Source of the DNA: Lysobacterales bacterium
GTDB taxonomy: Bacteria > Pseudomonadota > Gammaproteobacteria > Xanthomonadales > SZUA-38
DNA: 64,000 nt
Assembly (NCBI GenBank): GCA_028285525.1
Contig: JANQOZ010000027.1
Location: forward strand, 124,001-188,000
Direction of reading: 5' to 3'
Shown: positions 54,550 through 64,000 of the stretch, one piece after another
How positions within the stretch are numbered: position 1 is the first letter of the stretch
Layout of the letters: every line of letters begins with the position of its first letter
Notes under the pieces: generated by a model
The model's database searches: none
Told to the model about the DNA's origin: nothing
Seen by the model: the letters and a program-made list of their open reading frames with translations, nothing else
Translations under genes and position numbers: made by a program

Positions 54550-54643
54550 CATTCCCCCGAATGAAATCAATGAAATACGAGCACTTCCCAAGCTCGAATC
54601 TCTCATCGTACAGCCGCATTGACAGTCCAGCAAGCAATGGTAA

Positions 54644-56439
<1,796 letters not shown>

Positions 56440-56521
56440 AGCATTGATCGGAATGAAATCTTGATCTGAGCTTCATCCAAACAGAACAGGCCATTAATGG
56501 CCGGGGGACTAGGATAGGAAC

Positions 56522-57259
56522 ATGAATAAATGGACGTTGTTCATCAGCGCGCTTGTGCTGACCGCCTCGGCTTCCGCCGAAACCGTCGTTAAGACGATGA
56601 CCGGTTACGCCACCGACGCAAAAACCGGCAAGCTCCTGTACCTGGAAGAACACGAGAGAACGGTCGAGGACGGCAAGACCACCAGCCAGATCATCCGTTA
56701 TCGCGTGCCGGAGGGCGATGTGTTTGCCCAGAAGGTGCTCGACTTCCGCGATAACCCACGGCGGCCGCTGTTTACACTTGAAGACACGCTGCGCAACTAC
56801 AGCGAGGGGCTGCGCGAAACAGAAAGCGGTCTTGAAGTCTTCAGCGCTGCACCAGGCGATCTCAAGAGCGACACACTCAAGAAGAACCAGTTTGTTGCGG
56901 ATGCCGGCTTCGACCGCGTTATCGAGAACGACTGGAGCACGCTGGTGACCGGCAAGCCGGTCAAGTTCGACTTTCTGGTGCCGGCCCAGACGCGCACGGT
57001 GAAGTTTCGCGTCAAGAAAACCGGCGAGCTCGAGCACGAGGGCCGCGACGCAGTCGAGTTTACGATGGAGCCCGCCAGCGGCCTGCTTCGCTGGCTGGTC
57101 GATCCGATTGTCGTGCTCTACGACGTCGAAGAAAGGACCCTGATGAAATATGACGGCATGTCCAATCTGCGCAATGAGCAGATGAAGAACTACGACGTCG
57201 ACATCAGCTTTCCGCCGGCAGAACGCAAGACCGTCAACGGCGGCCTGACCGCCGACTGA
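56522..57259 (+). CDS. Exported protein of unknown function
   Basis: 245 residues with signal peptide (MNKWTLFISALVLTASASA, cleavage before ETVV). The mature part is beta-rich with conserved-looking segments (YRVPEGDVFAQKVLDFRDNPRRPLF, VKFDFLVPAQTRTVKFRVKK, EPASGLLRWLVDPIVVLYD). RBS AGGATAGGA precedes the ATG. I recognise no named family. It lies between aroE and the histidine kinase on the same strand and may be periplasmic or outer-membrane-associated. Confidence 0.65.
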   Translation: MNKWTLFISALVLTASASAETVVKTMTGYATDAKTGKLLYLEEHERTVEDGKTTSQIIRYRVPEGDVFAQKVLDFRDNPRRPLFTLEDTLRNYSEGLRETESGLEVFSAAPGDLKSDTLKKNQFVADAGFDRVIENDWSTLVTGKPVKFDFLVPAQTRTVKFRVKKTGELEHEGRDAVEFTMEPASGLLRWLVDPIVVLYDVEERTLMKYDGMSNLRNEQMKNYDVDISFPPAERKTVNGGLTAD

Positions 57260-57356
57260 CCGATCCTGGGGTCGCCTGCGGCCCTCGCACGCCGCGGTCA
57301 CCGGCGGCCGGCGTTCAACCGGACATCCATGGCACAATCGTTGCTTGGGATTTGCC

Positions 57357-58778
57357 ATGACCCTACGCAACCGCATATTGATTCTCATCGCCGCGCTGCT
57401 CAGCGTGATGCTCGCGCTGGGCGGGCTGGGCTCACGCTGGCTGGCGGCTGAACTCTCCAATGAGCTGGACCAGCTCGCGCTGGGCGTCGGCCAGTCGCTG
57501 CTGGAAGTGATCGACGACGAAGAGCTGGGCGCGCCGGAAGAAAACAGCGACGTGGTGGTCCTCGTGGAACGGATTGTCGAGGACGACGAGGGCAAAATCG
57601 TTCGCACCGGGCACCGACAGGTCGGGCAGCAGATCACCCGGATTGCGGTGCAGGTGGACGACCAGCCGGCGCAGCTGCTGCAGCTCCCGCGCACGCCCTC
57701 GCTGACCCAGCTGCGTGCGCTGCAGGTTGAGGCGGTGACTCAGTCGCTCAGCTGGGAGTCCAGCAACGCCGATCTCCGGCTTGTCAGCGATACCCTCGAT
57801 CGGCGAATCCCGATCCCCAAGGCTGGGGTGGAGCAGGCCCTGCAAAAACATTCCCAGCGGCTGGCCGGTGGCCTTGCGGCCCTGCTGGTGCTCGGCGTGC
57901 TCGGCGCGCTGCTCATCGCCCAGCGGGTGGCCCAGCCGCTCCGGGAGCTGCGCAGCGCGGCCCGGGCCGTCGGTCAGGGCGAGCCGGGCGTGCAGGTGGC
58001 CACCGGCAGCGCGGTCTCCGAACTCAAAGAAACCGTCACCGCTTTCAACCAGATGTCGCGGGATCTCGAGGAGCTGGCCGCCGCCCGCGCACGCCTCGCT
58101 GATCGCGACTACCTGTCGGAGCTGGGGGAGATCGGGCGAGGGCTGGCCCACTCGCTGCGCAATCCGCTGAACAGCATCGGCCTGACCATCGACCGTCTTG
58201 CCACGGGCCGCGTCAGCGACGAGGAAAGCCGGCGGCTGGCGACCGAGGCGCGCGGCCAGATCAACCGAATTGACGCGCGCATCCGATCTTTTCTCACGCT
58301 CGCCAGCGCAACGCAGGCGGTTGGCGAACCGGTGGATCTGCGGGCCGTCATCAGAGACGTGGCGCTTGAGCTGATGCAGGGCGACAGCGGCGTGGAAATT
58401 GTCATCGAGGCCGCGGAGCCACTGCACCTCAGCGGCGTGTCCGGCGAACTCCGGGCCATGGTGCAGGCGCTGATGGTCAACGCCGTCGAGGCCAGCGAGT
58501 CGGGTCAGCGGGTCACCGTGACCCTGGACTCCCGAGGTGACGGCGCATCGATTCAGGTGATCGATCAGGGCAGCGGTATCAGCCCCGAGATTGCCGACCG
58601 GCTTTTCCTGCCGCACACCACCAGTAAAGCTGACGGGTCCGGGATGGGCCTCTACCTGACGCGTCGCCTTGTGGAGTCACACTACGGCGGCGAGGTGTCG
58701 CTGCGCCGCGACGACTCGGGTCAGACCACTGCATCGCTCCAGCTGCAGCCCCGCCAGGTGGGTGGCGATGAGCCGTAG
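57357..58778 (+). CDS. Sensor histidine kinase of a sigma54-linked two-component system
   Basis: 473 residues from ATG 57357 (a TTG at 57345 is alternative). Two membrane helices (LILIAALLSVMLALGGLG; LAGGLAALLVLGVLGALLIA) enclose a periplasmic sensor of about 150 residues. HAMP follows, then the phospho-accepting His in GRGLAHSLRNPLNSIGLTIDRL, N-box VNAVEASES and G-boxes IDQGSGIS, SGMGLYLT. The NtrB-like H-box fits its partner, an NtrC-type regulator whose gene overlaps its end by 11 bases. The sensed signal is unknown. Confidence 0.92.
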   Translation: MTLRNRILILIAALLSVMLALGGLGSRWLAAELSNELDQLALGVGQSLLEVIDDEELGAPEENSDVVVLVERIVEDDEGKIVRTGHRQVGQQITRIAVQVDDQPAQLLQLPRTPSLTQLRALQVEAVTQSLSWESSNADLRLVSDTLDRRIPIPKAGVEQALQKHSQRLAGGLAALLVLGVLGALLIAQRVAQPLRELRSAARAVGQGEPGVQVATGSAVSELKETVTAFNQMSRDLEELAAARARLADRDYLSELGEIGRGLAHSLRNPLNSIGLTIDRLATGRVSDEESRRLATEARGQINRIDARIRSFLTLASATQAVGEPVDLRAVIRDVALELMQGDSGVEIVIEAAEPLHLSGVSGELRAMVQALMVNAVEASESGQRVTVTLDSRGDGASIQVIDQGSGISPEIADRLFLPHTTSKADGSGMGLYLTRRLVESHYGGEVSLRRDDSGQTTASLQLQPRQVGGDEP

Positions 58779-60147
58779 CGGACAGAAACCTGGCACCGTG
58801 CTGGTGGTCGAGGACGAACCGGCGCAGCGTCAGCTGGTGACCGACATCCTGACCGATCTGGGACTGACCGTGACCCAGGCCGCCAGCCAGGCGGAGGCGC
58901 TGGCGGCGGCCCGGGCTGAACCTCCCCAGCTGGTCATTTCCGACTGGAAGCTGGAAAGCGGCGACGGCCTGTCGCTGCTGCGCGAACTTCGCGACAGCGG
59001 CGTGGACAGCAGCTTCATTATGGTCACCGCCTACGGCAGCATCGCCCACGCGATGGAGGCGATCCGTGCCGGCGCCGACGATTACCTGAGCAAACCGTTT
59101 GAGCGGCAGGCACTGCTGCTGGCGGTGGAGCGCACGCTGCGGGCGCGGGACCTGCAGGCCGAAAACCAGCGCCTGGCAGAGGAGGTCGGGGAACGCGATC
59201 GGCTCGTTGACCTGGTGGGCAAAGCGCCCGGCATGCAGCGACTGTACCGGCGCATCGAAAAGATCGCCGACACGCAGGCTTCGGTGCTGATCGGCGGCGA
59301 GAGCGGGACGGGCAAAGAGCTGGCGGCCCGCGCGGTTCACACGCTATCCGGCCGCAGCGACGGGCCGTTTATCGCGGTGAACTGTGGCGCCATACCCGAA
59401 GGCCTGATGGAAGCGGAGTTTCTCGGCGCCGAGAAAGGCGCCTATACCGGCGCCCACCAGCGGCGCATCGGTAAGTTTGAGGCCGCGAGCGGCGGCACGC
59501 TGTTTCTTGACGAGGTCGGGGAACTGCCCCTGGCGATTCAGCCGAAGCTGCTCCGGGCGCTCCAGGAGGGGCGCGTCACGCGGGTCGGGGGCAACAGCGA
59601 AATCCTCACCGACGTCCGGATCATCGCCGCCAGCAACCGGGACCTGGAAGAGGAGGTAACGGCCGGGCGGTTTCGCGAGGACCTGTACTATCGATTGAAC
59701 GTTGTGCCGATCGAGATGCCGCCACTGCGCGAACGGCGTGAAGATATTCCCGCCCTGATCGACCATTTTGTGGCCCGCACGGCTCGTCAGCATGCGCTGA
59801 AGCCCGCCGCGATTCCGGCATCGGTGCGGCGGCGCCTCGTGGACCACCACTGGCCCGGCAACGTCCGCGAGCTGGGCAACGTGGTCGAACGCCTGATCCT
59901 GCTGGCGGACGACTCCGGCGTCACCGCCGACGATCTCCCCGCGAGCTTTCGCTCAGCGCCGCCAGCGGGCAGCGGCTTCGCGCTGCCGCCTGAAGGCGTC
60001 AACTGGGAAGCCCTGGAGCACGCCGCGCTCAGCCAGGCCCTGTCCATGGCGGGCGGCAACCGCGCCAGGGCCGCCAAGCTCCTCGGCCTGTCCTACAAAG
60101 CCTTTCTCTACCGCCTCGGCAAACACGGTCTGGGCCAGGAGGAGTGA
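58768..60147 (+). CDS. NtrC-type sigma54-dependent response regulator
   Basis: 459 residues. ATG 58768 lies inside the kinase stop region. Receiver with VLVVEDEPAQ and phospho-accepting Asp in LVISDWKLESGDG; AAA+ domain with Walker A GESGTGKE, GAYTGA (the sigma54-contact loop, Tyr for Phe), FLDEVGELPL, and RLNVVPIEMPPLRER; C-terminal Fis HTH LSQALSMAGGNRARAAKLLGLSYKAFLYRL. It should activate sigma54 promoters by ATP hydrolysis; a consensus promoter lies 113 bp downstream of its stop. Confidence 0.96.
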   Translation: MSRSGQKPGTVLVVEDEPAQRQLVTDILTDLGLTVTQAASQAEALAAARAEPPQLVISDWKLESGDGLSLLRELRDSGVDSSFIMVTAYGSIAHAMEAIRAGADDYLSKPFERQALLLAVERTLRARDLQAENQRLAEEVGERDRLVDLVGKAPGMQRLYRRIEKIADTQASVLIGGESGTGKELAARAVHTLSGRSDGPFIAVNCGAIPEGLMEAEFLGAEKGAYTGAHQRRIGKFEAASGGTLFLDEVGELPLAIQPKLLRALQEGRVTRVGGNSEILTDVRIIAASNRDLEEEVTAGRFREDLYYRLNVVPIEMPPLRERREDIPALIDHFVARTARQHALKPAAIPASVRRRLVDHHWPGNVRELGNVVERLILLADDSGVTADDLPASFRSAPPAGSGFALPPEGVNWEALEHAALSQALSMAGGNRARAAKLLGLSYKAFLYRLGKHGLGQEE

Positions 60148-60175
60148 CGTGAGCGCTTCGGAAACGGTCGACGTA

Positions 60176-60209
60176 TCCCCATATGGGGAATCGATGGCGC
60201 AAATGGGGA
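60176..60209. promoter_or_regulatory. Putative activator binding sites upstream of the sigma54 promoter
   Basis: TCCCCATATGGGGA (60176-60189) is a perfect 14-bp palindrome. A second ATGGGGA half-site starts at 60203, exactly 20 bases after the first, two helical turns. The sites lie about 70-100 bases upstream of the promoter, where NtrC-type activators bind. Confidence 0.65.
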
Positions 60210-60260
60210 CGTCAGCGGCAAAAAATGGCCCGGTGAGCCCGTTTGGTGCGGCCCCAAAAG

Positions 60261-60276
60261 TGGCACGGCGGTTGCA
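60261..60276 (+). promoter_or_regulatory. Sigma54 (-24/-12) promoter
   Basis: TGGCACG-GCGG-TTGCA matches the sigma54 consensus TGGCACG-N4-TTGCA fully. Start of transcription is expected near 60288, about 22 bases before the ATG at 60310. Confidence 0.88.
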
Positions 60277-60309
60277 ACAGGCCACGCACAAACACCAAAG
60301 GAGCTTGTG

Positions 60310-60903
60310 ATGAATCTTTTTACCCTGCTGAACCCGGTTATCGGCATTGCCGGCCTGCTGGCCCTGACCCTCAGCGCCACGATCGCTTTTGCCGAGGTGC
60401 GGGAAACCCTGAAGATCAAGGTGAAGACCGACGACGGCATCTCAGAAACGGTGACGATCGAAAACCTGGCCGAAGGACAGTCGGAGGTTTTCACGACCGA
60501 CGGCGGCAACGAAGTGCTGGTGACCCGCCACGCTGACGGCCTGGAAATGGAGGTCGGTGGACGCGTTATCGACGTCAAGCTGCCGAACGTGATGGCGCAC
60601 TCGGAAGGGGCTCACGGCAGTCATGTTTTCCTGTCGGACAGTGAGCAGCTGCTGGAGGGTGACAACGTCTGGATCGAGCACGGCGACAAGGAAATCAAGG
60701 TCATCAACTCGAGCTCACATCGCGTGGTGATCGACACCCAGGGCGACTCGCTGAGCGAAGAGGAGATCACGGCGCTGATTCATGAACACACCGAAGGGAT
60801 GGATATCGAGGTGGACGTGGAAAGCGCCCTCGAAGGTGACGGCGATCAAGAGGTCATCATCATCAAGAAGGTTGTGACGGTGGAGGAAGACAGCGACGGC
60901 TGA
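60310..60903 (+). CDS. Exported acidic protein under sigma54 control, unknown function
   Basis: 197 residues from ATG 60310 (AAAGGAG upstream; a GTG directly before is less likely). Signal peptide ends near IAFAEVRE. The mature part is strongly acidic, with segments KIKVKTDDGISETVTIENL, WIEHGDKEIKVINSSSHRVVI and a tail of Asp/Glu (VESALEGDGDQEVIII...VEEDSDG). I recognise no family. It is monocistronic: a consensus sigma54 promoter in front and a strong terminator 50 bases behind. The dedicated kinase/regulator pair upstream suggests that it is a main output of that system, perhaps an envelope-stress or metal-binding protein (inference). Confidence 0.72.
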   Translation: MNLFTLLNPVIGIAGLLALTLSATIAFAEVRETLKIKVKTDDGISETVTIENLAEGQSEVFTTDGGNEVLVTRHADGLEMEVGGRVIDVKLPNVMAHSEGAHGSHVFLSDSEQLLEGDNVWIEHGDKEIKVINSSSHRVVIDTQGDSLSEEEITALIHEHTEGMDIEVDVESALEGDGDQEVIIIKKVVTVEEDSDG

Positions 60904-60950
60904 TTGCCACCAACCCGCGGAACGAGTGCTCTCGGCGCCGCACCCTGAAC

Positions 60951-60983
60951 ACGATCGCCGGCGCCTGCCGGCGGTCGTTTTTT
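60951..60983 (+). terminator. Strong rho-independent terminator
   Basis: GATCGCCGGC-GCCT-GCCGGCGGTC (10 bp with one G-T pair, extendable by one) followed by G and six T. Ends the sigma54-driven transcript. Confidence 0.88.
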
Positions 60984-61065
60984 CCGTCGAGCGGTACCGA
61001 CGGCACATTCATCAAACGATAGCGGCTGGCACATTCACCCCCTGGATCCGGATTCCCTTGCCATC

Positions 61066-61821
61066 ATGAAACGTCGATACGTCCTGAACTTAATGACCCT
61101 GCTGCTAACGGTGCTGCTCAGCACCGGTTCCGCCGCGCAAACCGCCCAGGGGGATCTGGGTGACCGGGTGATGCAGGGCATCCAGGACTATCCGGACATC
61201 GTGCACTACCGAGCCGCAGTGCGGTCCTACAAAGACGGATTCAACACGCACGCACGCGAGCAGTTTCAGCTCGCCGCCGGCTGGGGCAACAAAGAGGCCC
61301 AGTTCAATCTCGCACTGATGTATTTCGCGGGCATCGGAGTCGCGGTGGATCGCGTCAAGGGAGCCGCCTGGGCGCTGCTGGCCGACGAGCGGGGCGACGG
61401 CCGCTTCCGTAAGACGCGTCGCGAAATCATGGGCCTGCTGGCGCCTGAAGAAAAGCAGGCGGCGCTCGACCTGGCCCGCGAGCTCAAGACCGACTACGGC
61501 GACCTGCAGGCGCTGGAAAAACGCGCCAAGTGGGTTCGCAAACAAAAGCGCGAGCTGACCGGTTCGCGCACCGGCGCGCTGGCGAGCGCCGTTCGGATCA
61601 CCACGGTGGGCGGTCGCTTTGCCGGACGTGGGGACGAGTACCTGGGGTATCTCAATACCTTTGAGCAGCAGCTCCTGGATGTCGTCACTAGCGTCGAATA
61701 CAAAGACTTTGAGGTGCTGGACGATGACCCCGAGGCAGCAGCCGAGGACAGCGCGGCTGAGTCAGATGCAGGCAGCGCCGAAGCCGGCGCCCCGGCGCCG
61801 GATGAAACTGGCGAGAACTGA
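61066..61821 (+). CDS. Exported Sel1-repeat-like protein
   Basis: 251 residues. Signal peptide (LNLMTLLLTVLLSTGSAAQ). One clear Sel1/TPR-type unit, AAGWGNKEAQFNLALMYFAGIGVAVDRVKGAAWALLA, then a helical basic part and a low-complexity acidic tail (EDSAAESDAGSAEAGAPAP). Sel1 proteins scaffold other proteins. Separated from the preceding gene by a terminator, so it has its own promoter. Its stop is two bases from the convergent AhpD-like gene. Confidence 0.75.
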   Translation: MKRRYVLNLMTLLLTVLLSTGSAAQTAQGDLGDRVMQGIQDYPDIVHYRAAVRSYKDGFNTHAREQFQLAAGWGNKEAQFNLALMYFAGIGVAVDRVKGAAWALLADERGDGRFRKTRREIMGLLAPEEKQAALDLARELKTDYGDLQALEKRAKWVRKQKRELTGSRTGALASAVRITTVGGRFAGRGDEYLGYLNTFEQQLLDVVTSVEYKDFEVLDDDPEAAAEDSAAESDAGSAEAGAPAPDETGEN

Positions 61822-61823
61822 GG

Positions 61824-62384
61824 TCAGCCCTCTACCTGAGCCCACAGCGCAGCGGGGGCAGCCTCAAGATCGGTAGCCAGCGTGCTGTTCCAGCGGTTTA
61901 AAAAACCGAACATCGAGATCACCGCCACGATCTCCAGCTGAGCGTCCAGATCAAAATATTCGCCGAGCGCAGCAAAATCCTCATCCGTCACCCCGTTCGG
62001 TGACTGGCCCGCCTTGAGAGCCACCGTCAGCGCTGCCCTTTCAGCCGGGCTGTAAAGCGGGCTGTCGGCAAAAGTCCAAACCTCCCGCAGCTTCTCCTCG
62101 CTCACCCCCAGCCGGTGCGCCGAAAATCCGGTGTGGGCCTGACAGTAGCGACAGCCGGCGGCGGAGCTGGTGACCAGCCCCACCAATCGCTTGAGCTCCT
62201 GGCTCACCTTGCCCGGCGCGTAGATGGTCTGCACCAGCTTGAGGAACGCCTGCATCAAAGGCAGATTGTGCGCCATCAGCAGCCCATCATTCGGGCTGAA
62301 GCCGAGCATCTGCTCAGCCGCCAGCAGATTTGAGCGAGCGGCATCATTCAGCGTTTCCATATCGGCGACCGGAAGGCGGGCCAT
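61824..62384 (-). CDS. AhpD/carboxymuconolactone decarboxylase-family protein
   Basis: 186 residues from ATG 62384 (GGAG 7 bases upstream; a TTG at 62414 is possible). Core SSAAGCRYCQAHTGFSAHRLGVSEEKL carries the redox pair CRYC and the following His, as in peroxidase-related AhpD proteins. It should act as a small alkylhydroperoxidase-type antioxidant; the physiological substrate is unknown. Confidence 0.85.
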   Translation of the reverse strand: MARLPVADMETLNDAARSNLLAAEQMLGFSPNDGLLMAHNLPLMQAFLKLVQTIYAPGKVSQELKRLVGLVTSSAAGCRYCQAHTGFSAHRLGVSEEKLREVWTFADSPLYSPAERAALTVALKAGQSPNGVTDEDFAALGEYFDLDAQLEIVAVISMFGFLNRWNSTLATDLEAAPAALWAQVEG

Positions 62385-62503
62385 GGCTTGCTCCGTAAAA
62401 TTTTGTGACCCCAACCATAGCTCAAAAATCGGTCAGCTTCCGGCGCTCGCGCCGCTGGTATGATCGGCGCCATGAGTCTGTTCGTCACGTTGTTTAGCGC
62501 GCC

Positions 62504-63691
62504 ATGAAGAAGCTTGCGATCGCCGTCGGCGTGCTCCTGCTGGCAGCGGCTGTCGCCGCCGCAGCCAACTGGCGCTTTATGGAGCGGTACGTCAGCTATC
62601 TGTGGCTCGGGGCTGATCCACTGACCACACCCGTCGAGTGGTTTGATCCGGTGGTTGCGCTGGATACGGGCGAACTGATCGAGCTACCCACCACCGACAG
62701 GCCAACCATCCCGCCGCAGGCGCTGGAACAGGCGGCCGCCTACGCGCAGACCCAAAAATCGCTTGGGCTGCTGGTGGCCCGCCGCGGCATCATCGAATTC
62801 GAACGTTACTGGGAAGGCTTCAAGCGCGACGACTGGTTCAATCCGCAGTCCATGTCCAAAACGGTGCTGGGGATGGCGGTGGGCGTCGCGGTAGACGAAG
62901 GACTGATCAAATCAGTGGACGATCCGGTGGGGCGATATATCAGCGAGTGGGAGAACGACCCTCGCGGCGCCATCACGATCGAACACCTGCTGCAGATGTC
63001 GGGCGGCCTGGCCCAGATCTCCACCGACTACGCGCCGGTTCCCTGGTCGAAAGGGGTGTTACAGCATTTCGGCACCAACTTCGACTATTGGGCGCTGAAG
63101 CTGCCGCAGGTCGACCCGCCGGGCAGCCGCTGGGACTACAACAACAACGAAAGCAATCTCCTGGGCCTTGCGCTCGAGCGGGCCACGGGCATGAAATACC
63201 AGGACTTCCTGTCGCTGCGGCTCTGGCAGCCGATGGGGCTCGGTCCCGCCGCCATGTATCAGGACCAACCCGGCGGCCACGTGATGAAGTCTTGCTGCAT
63301 TCTGTCCCGCCCCATCGACTGGCTTTCCCTCGGGCAGCTTATGCTCAACCGGGGCCGCTGGAACGGCCAGCAGATTGTGCCGGAACCCTGGATCGATCGG
63401 ATGCTGACGCCCGCCTCAACAAGCGAGGGTTACGGGTACCAGATCTGGCTCGGCAACGGCAGCCTCTGGCATATCGGCAACCACCCGGGTCCCGATGTGT
63501 ACACCTGGTGGGGCTCAGAACCCTATGCCGCTGACGACATCTACGCGTTTGTCGGCCACGGGTATCAAAACGTCTGGGTGATCCCGTCACTCGAGCTGGT
63601 GATCGTCCGCGCCGCGCGCCAGTGGCCGCCACAAACCTGGGACGTCTCGCGAATTCCCAATCTGCTGATCAGAGCGCTTGCCGATACATAA
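62504..63691 (+). CDS. Serine hydrolase (class C beta-lactamase/6-aminohexanoate hydrolase type)
   Basis: 395 residues with an N-terminal membrane anchor or signal (LAIAVGVLLLAAAVAAAANW). Catalytic S-x-x-K is SMSK in NPQSMSKTVLGMAVG, and Tyr-x-Asn is YNN in SRWDYNNNESNLLGLALE. The third motif region is FVGHGYQNVWVIP (HGY). More like the EstB/nylB amidohydrolase branch than true beta-lactamases. Stands alone and ends at a strong terminator. Confidence 0.88.
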   Translation: MKKLAIAVGVLLLAAAVAAAANWRFMERYVSYLWLGADPLTTPVEWFDPVVALDTGELIELPTTDRPTIPPQALEQAAAYAQTQKSLGLLVARRGIIEFERYWEGFKRDDWFNPQSMSKTVLGMAVGVAVDEGLIKSVDDPVGRYISEWENDPRGAITIEHLLQMSGGLAQISTDYAPVPWSKGVLQHFGTNFDYWALKLPQVDPPGSRWDYNNNESNLLGLALERATGMKYQDFLSLRLWQPMGLGPAAMYQDQPGGHVMKSCCILSRPIDWLSLGQLMLNRGRWNGQQIVPEPWIDRMLTPASTSEGYGYQIWLGNGSLWHIGNHPGPDVYTWWGSEPYAADDIYAFVGHGYQNVWVIPSLELVIVRAARQWPPQTWDVSRIPNLLIRALADT

Positions 63692-63722
63692 AAAAACCCC
63701 GCGCGAGGCGGGGCTTTTTTGG
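63690..63722. terminator. Bidirectional rho-independent terminator
   Basis: A-run, CCCCGC-GCGAG-GCGGGG, then a T-run on the plus strand; the A-run serves the minus-strand gene that ends at 63742. Confidence 0.9.
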
Positions 63723-63741
63723 CCTGTACCGTAAGGTCCGG

Positions 63742-64000
63742 TCAGAAACGCTTGCGAAACGAAAGCTGCCAGAACTTCGGATCGTTGAGGTACGGGAAGC
63801 CCGCCAGCACCGAGACCACCTGAAGCCGATCGGTGCAGTTGTCGCACTCCAGCGTGAGCTGCCAGTTCGCCGGTTCGTTGGCCAGCGTCAGGCTGGCGTT
63901 CAGCAGCGTGTAGCCATCGACAAGACCGACGTCTTCGCCCGCGGTACCCACGTTGTGGTCACCGTAGTCGGTGACGCTGACGCTGGGGGTCAAGGTCAGA
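63742..64000 (-). CDS. TonB-dependent receptor, C-terminal part
   Basis: The frame is open to the window edge, so only the last about 85 residues are present. Alternating beta strands and the final FWQLSFRKRF with C-terminal Phe are typical of outer membrane beta barrels and of TonB receptors (YTLLNASLTL, WQLTLECDNCTDRLQV). A Cys pair (CDNC) lies in an extracellular-type loop. Substrate unknown. Confidence 0.8.
   Translation of the reverse strand, partial: LTLTPSVSVTDYGDHNVGTAGEDVGLVDGYTLLNASLTLANEPANWQLTLECDNCTDRLQVVSVLAGFPYLNDPKFWQLSFRKRF

Noticed and set aside
53272-54564. Long plus-strand frame opposite the PAS-GGDEF-EAL gene
   Set aside because: No recognisable domain and fully antisense to a conserved multidomain gene.

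Overview
The window looks like about 64 kb of chromosome from a GC-rich gammaproteobacterium, probably free-living or marine. The evidence is the macromolecular-synthesis cluster rpsU-yqeY-dnaG-rpoD facing tsaD-folB, the neighbourhood engB / cytochrome c4 / DsbA / EEP nuclease / Slt-type transglycosylase, an HAE1-type RND pump, a partial PL6 alginate-lyase-like gene, and a TonB-dependent receptor end. I cannot name the genus.

Layout. 1-2054: end of a PL6 polysaccharide lyase followed by an SDR, probably part of a uronate-polymer utilisation locus. 2174-7978: a secreted unknown protein, then a MarR-ABC ATPase-permease/M1-peptidase operon with MarR-like operator repeats upstream. 8205-19058: accessory signalling and hydrolase genes (TIR-TolB-like-TPR protein, AraC regulator, S41 and M24 peptidases, PLD-like protein, TPR hybrid histidine kinase, sodium:solute symporter).

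19132-28367: the most unusual part. An integrative element of about 8 kb sits at the 3' end of a tRNA-Ile(CAU) gene on the minus strand. That tRNA is interrupted directly after the CAU anticodon by a 248-nt self-splicing-type group I intron, at the same position as the known Azoarcus intron. The element is bounded by a direct repeat covering the tRNA 3' exon plus five bases of the intron. The left repeat is broken by an IS481-type insertion sequence. Cargo: a membrane/coiled-coil protein of unknown family, a 973-residue HsdR_N-like nuclease + P-loop NTPase + two cold-shock domains (a candidate defence protein), a HTH/excisionase-like gene, and a tyrosine integrase whose last codons are supplied by the tRNA and its intron.

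28422-36477: mtfA, a complete RND efflux operon (outer membrane factor, pump, adaptor), a truncated second mtfA copy, and a serine hydrolase. 36615-43051: the rpoD/dnaG/yqeY/rpsU cluster divergent from tsaD-folB. 43060-51987: housekeeping (MidA-like methyltransferase, VanZ-like protein, cca, NDUFA9-like, slt, EEP, dsbA, cytochrome c4, engB). 51964-56439: a double-receiver PAS-GGDEF-EAL protein, hemB and aroE.

57357-60903: a compact signalling module. A histidine kinase and a sigma54-activator response regulator lie upstream of a consensus sigma54 promoter with a palindromic upstream site, which drives one exported acidic protein ending at a strong terminator. 61066-64000: a Sel1-like protein, an AhpD-like protein, a serine hydrolase, a terminator, and the 3' end of a TonB-dependent receptor gene.

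No rRNA genes or CRISPR arrays were seen.
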